Source: an uncultured Enterobacter sp.
GTDB taxonomy: Bacteria > Pseudomonadota > Gammaproteobacteria > Enterobacterales > Enterobacteriaceae
NCBI GenBank assembly: GCA_946477805.1
Contig: CAMKZP010000274.1
Coordinates: forward strand, 1-5,410
DNA length: 5,410 nt
Direction of reading: 5' to 3'
Part shown: piece by piece, positions 4,640 to 5,410 of the stretch
Layout: every line of letters begins with the position of its first letter
How positions within the stretch are numbered: position 1 is the first letter of the stretch
Notes under the pieces: generated by a model
Databases searched by the model: none
What the model was told of the DNA's origin: nothing
Seen by the model: only the letters and a program-made list of their open reading frames with translations
Position numbers and translations under genes: made by a program

Positions 4640-5410
4640 TTAGGCAGCGCCGGGGACCAGCACTTCCGTAGCGATTATCACGATGATCAAACCCACCAGC
4701 ACCGGGACAGAGGTGCGCTTTACCACTTCAAACGGCGAGATTTTTGCCATACCCGCTACCGCGACGACCACGCCCGATACCGGAGAAATGGTGCGCCCCA
4801 GGTTTGAGGCCTGCAGCATAGGGATAGACAGATAGGCTGGGTTGATGCCGGAGGTGTGGGCGAGTTTCGGGATCATCTCGACGAAGGCATAGAACGGGGC
4901 GTTACCTGAACCGGTGGTCATCGCCGCCAGCATGGTCAGCACAACCAGCACCAGCATCAGGATAATGCTGGCGGATCCAAGCGACGTCGCGATGGAGATC
5001 AGGCTCTGGATAAAGCCGATGGTGCTCAGGCCCTGGGCAAACACGCCTGCTGCGACCAGCAGCATAACCACGCTAGCGAACGCATCGGCCATGCCGCGAT
5101 AGGCCACTTCCAGGCCCGAGAAAACTTTCTGCGTGTTAAACCCGCGCACGAATTCCAGCACCGCGGCCAGCAGCATGCAGATGACCAGAATGGTAATGAT
5201 ATGCAGCTGCGGGCCCCATTTGCCGTCAAAAATCAGCACGCCGATAATCGGCGTGAACGGCAGAATGGCGTACAGCGCCGGGGCGGTGGTGGTTATCTCA
5301 TTGACGTCGAGCATCTCGTGCGAGGCGTTCTCTTTTTTATCGAGGTAGCGCTGCCAGAAGAAGTGAGCGATGGCCATACAGACGATAGCGGCAATCGAGA
5401 TAGGTAAAGT
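4640..5410 (-). CDS. dcuC: Anaerobic C4-dicarboxylate transporter DcuC, 5' end outside the window
   Basis: Inner-membrane carrier for C4-dicarboxylates; in E. coli DcuC works under anaerobic conditions and is chiefly linked to succinate efflux during fermentation. The frame is open from the window edge at 5410 to a TAA at 4640-4642, giving the last 256 residues; the E. coli protein is about 461, so about 205 N-terminal residues are missing. Counting from the window edge, hydrophobic segments lie near 1-18, 42-61, 71-89, 107-127, 145-166, 208-222 and 233-252. The small-residue and polar stretch TTGSGNAPFYAF (165-176) and the LGRTISPVSG stretch (204-213) between membrane segments are typical of the Dcu/C4 family re-entrant regions. 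A Met 33 codons into the visible part's reading frame is internal, not a start. A strong terminator follows. DcuC is favoured over DcuD or other paralogues because of the rna neighbour and close resemblance, but without the N-terminus some doubt remains. Confidence 0.9.
   Translation of the reverse strand, partial: TLPISIAAIVCMAIAHFFWQRYLDKKENASHEMLDVNEITTTAPALYAILPFTPIIGVLIFDGKWGPQLHIITILVICMLLAAVLEFVRGFNTQKVFSGLEVAYRGMADAFASVVMLLVAAGVFAQGLSTIGFIQSLISIATSLGSASIILMLVLVVLTMLAAMTTGSGNAPFYAFVEMIPKLAHTSGINPAYLSIPMLQASNLGRTISPVSGVVVAVAGMAKISPFEVVKRTSVPVLVGLIIVIIATEVLVPGAA

Overview
The window looks like chromosomal DNA of a GC-rich enteric bacterium (Enterobacteriaceae; an Enterobacter, Leclercia, Cronobacter or Kosakonia-like genome would fit, but the genus is inferred, not proven). 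All proteins read closely like recalled E. coli K-12 relatives (YpdE, YpdF, FryC, FryB, RNase I, DcuC). All six genes lie on the minus strand, so transcription runs from high to low coordinates.

Layout in the direction of transcription: (1) 5410-4640, the C-terminal 256 residues of the anaerobic C4-dicarboxylate transporter DcuC, followed by a clear intrinsic terminator (4591-4619). (2) 4545-3736, rna, a secreted periplasmic RNase I of the T2 family, with a weaker stem-loop after its stop (3709-3729). (3) 3708-3569, a compact regulatory region with a candidate promoter, two inverted repeats and a recurring TGTTTAYCS word. (4) 3568-1, a four-gene operon: fryB (PTS EIIB), fryC (PTS EIIC), ypdF (M24 aminopeptidase) and ypdE (M42 aminopeptidase, cut by the window edge). 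The operon genes are 27 bp apart, 11 bp apart and overlapping by 1 bp, in that order.

How the genes work together: FryB and FryC supply the phosphotransfer and membrane parts of a fructose-family PTS permease. They lack a phosphate donor (EI/HPr/EIIA) in this window; in E. coli the multidomain FryA encoded after ypdE supplies it, so a fryA is expected just beyond position 1. The two metallo-aminopeptidases in the same transcript suggest that sugar-PTS uptake is tied to cytoplasmic peptide trimming, but the physiological substrate of this system is not established. rna and dcuC are ordinary neighbours with unrelated roles.

The gene families are all known. The points worth attention are the location of the fry operon next to rna (in E. 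coli K-12 it sits elsewhere, beside ypdABC and glk), the absence of the citrate-fermentation cluster between dcuC and rna, and the undescribed-looking operator architecture upstream of fryB. I see no mobile element, CRISPR array, tRNA or rRNA, and no gene-free stretch longer than about 170 bp.
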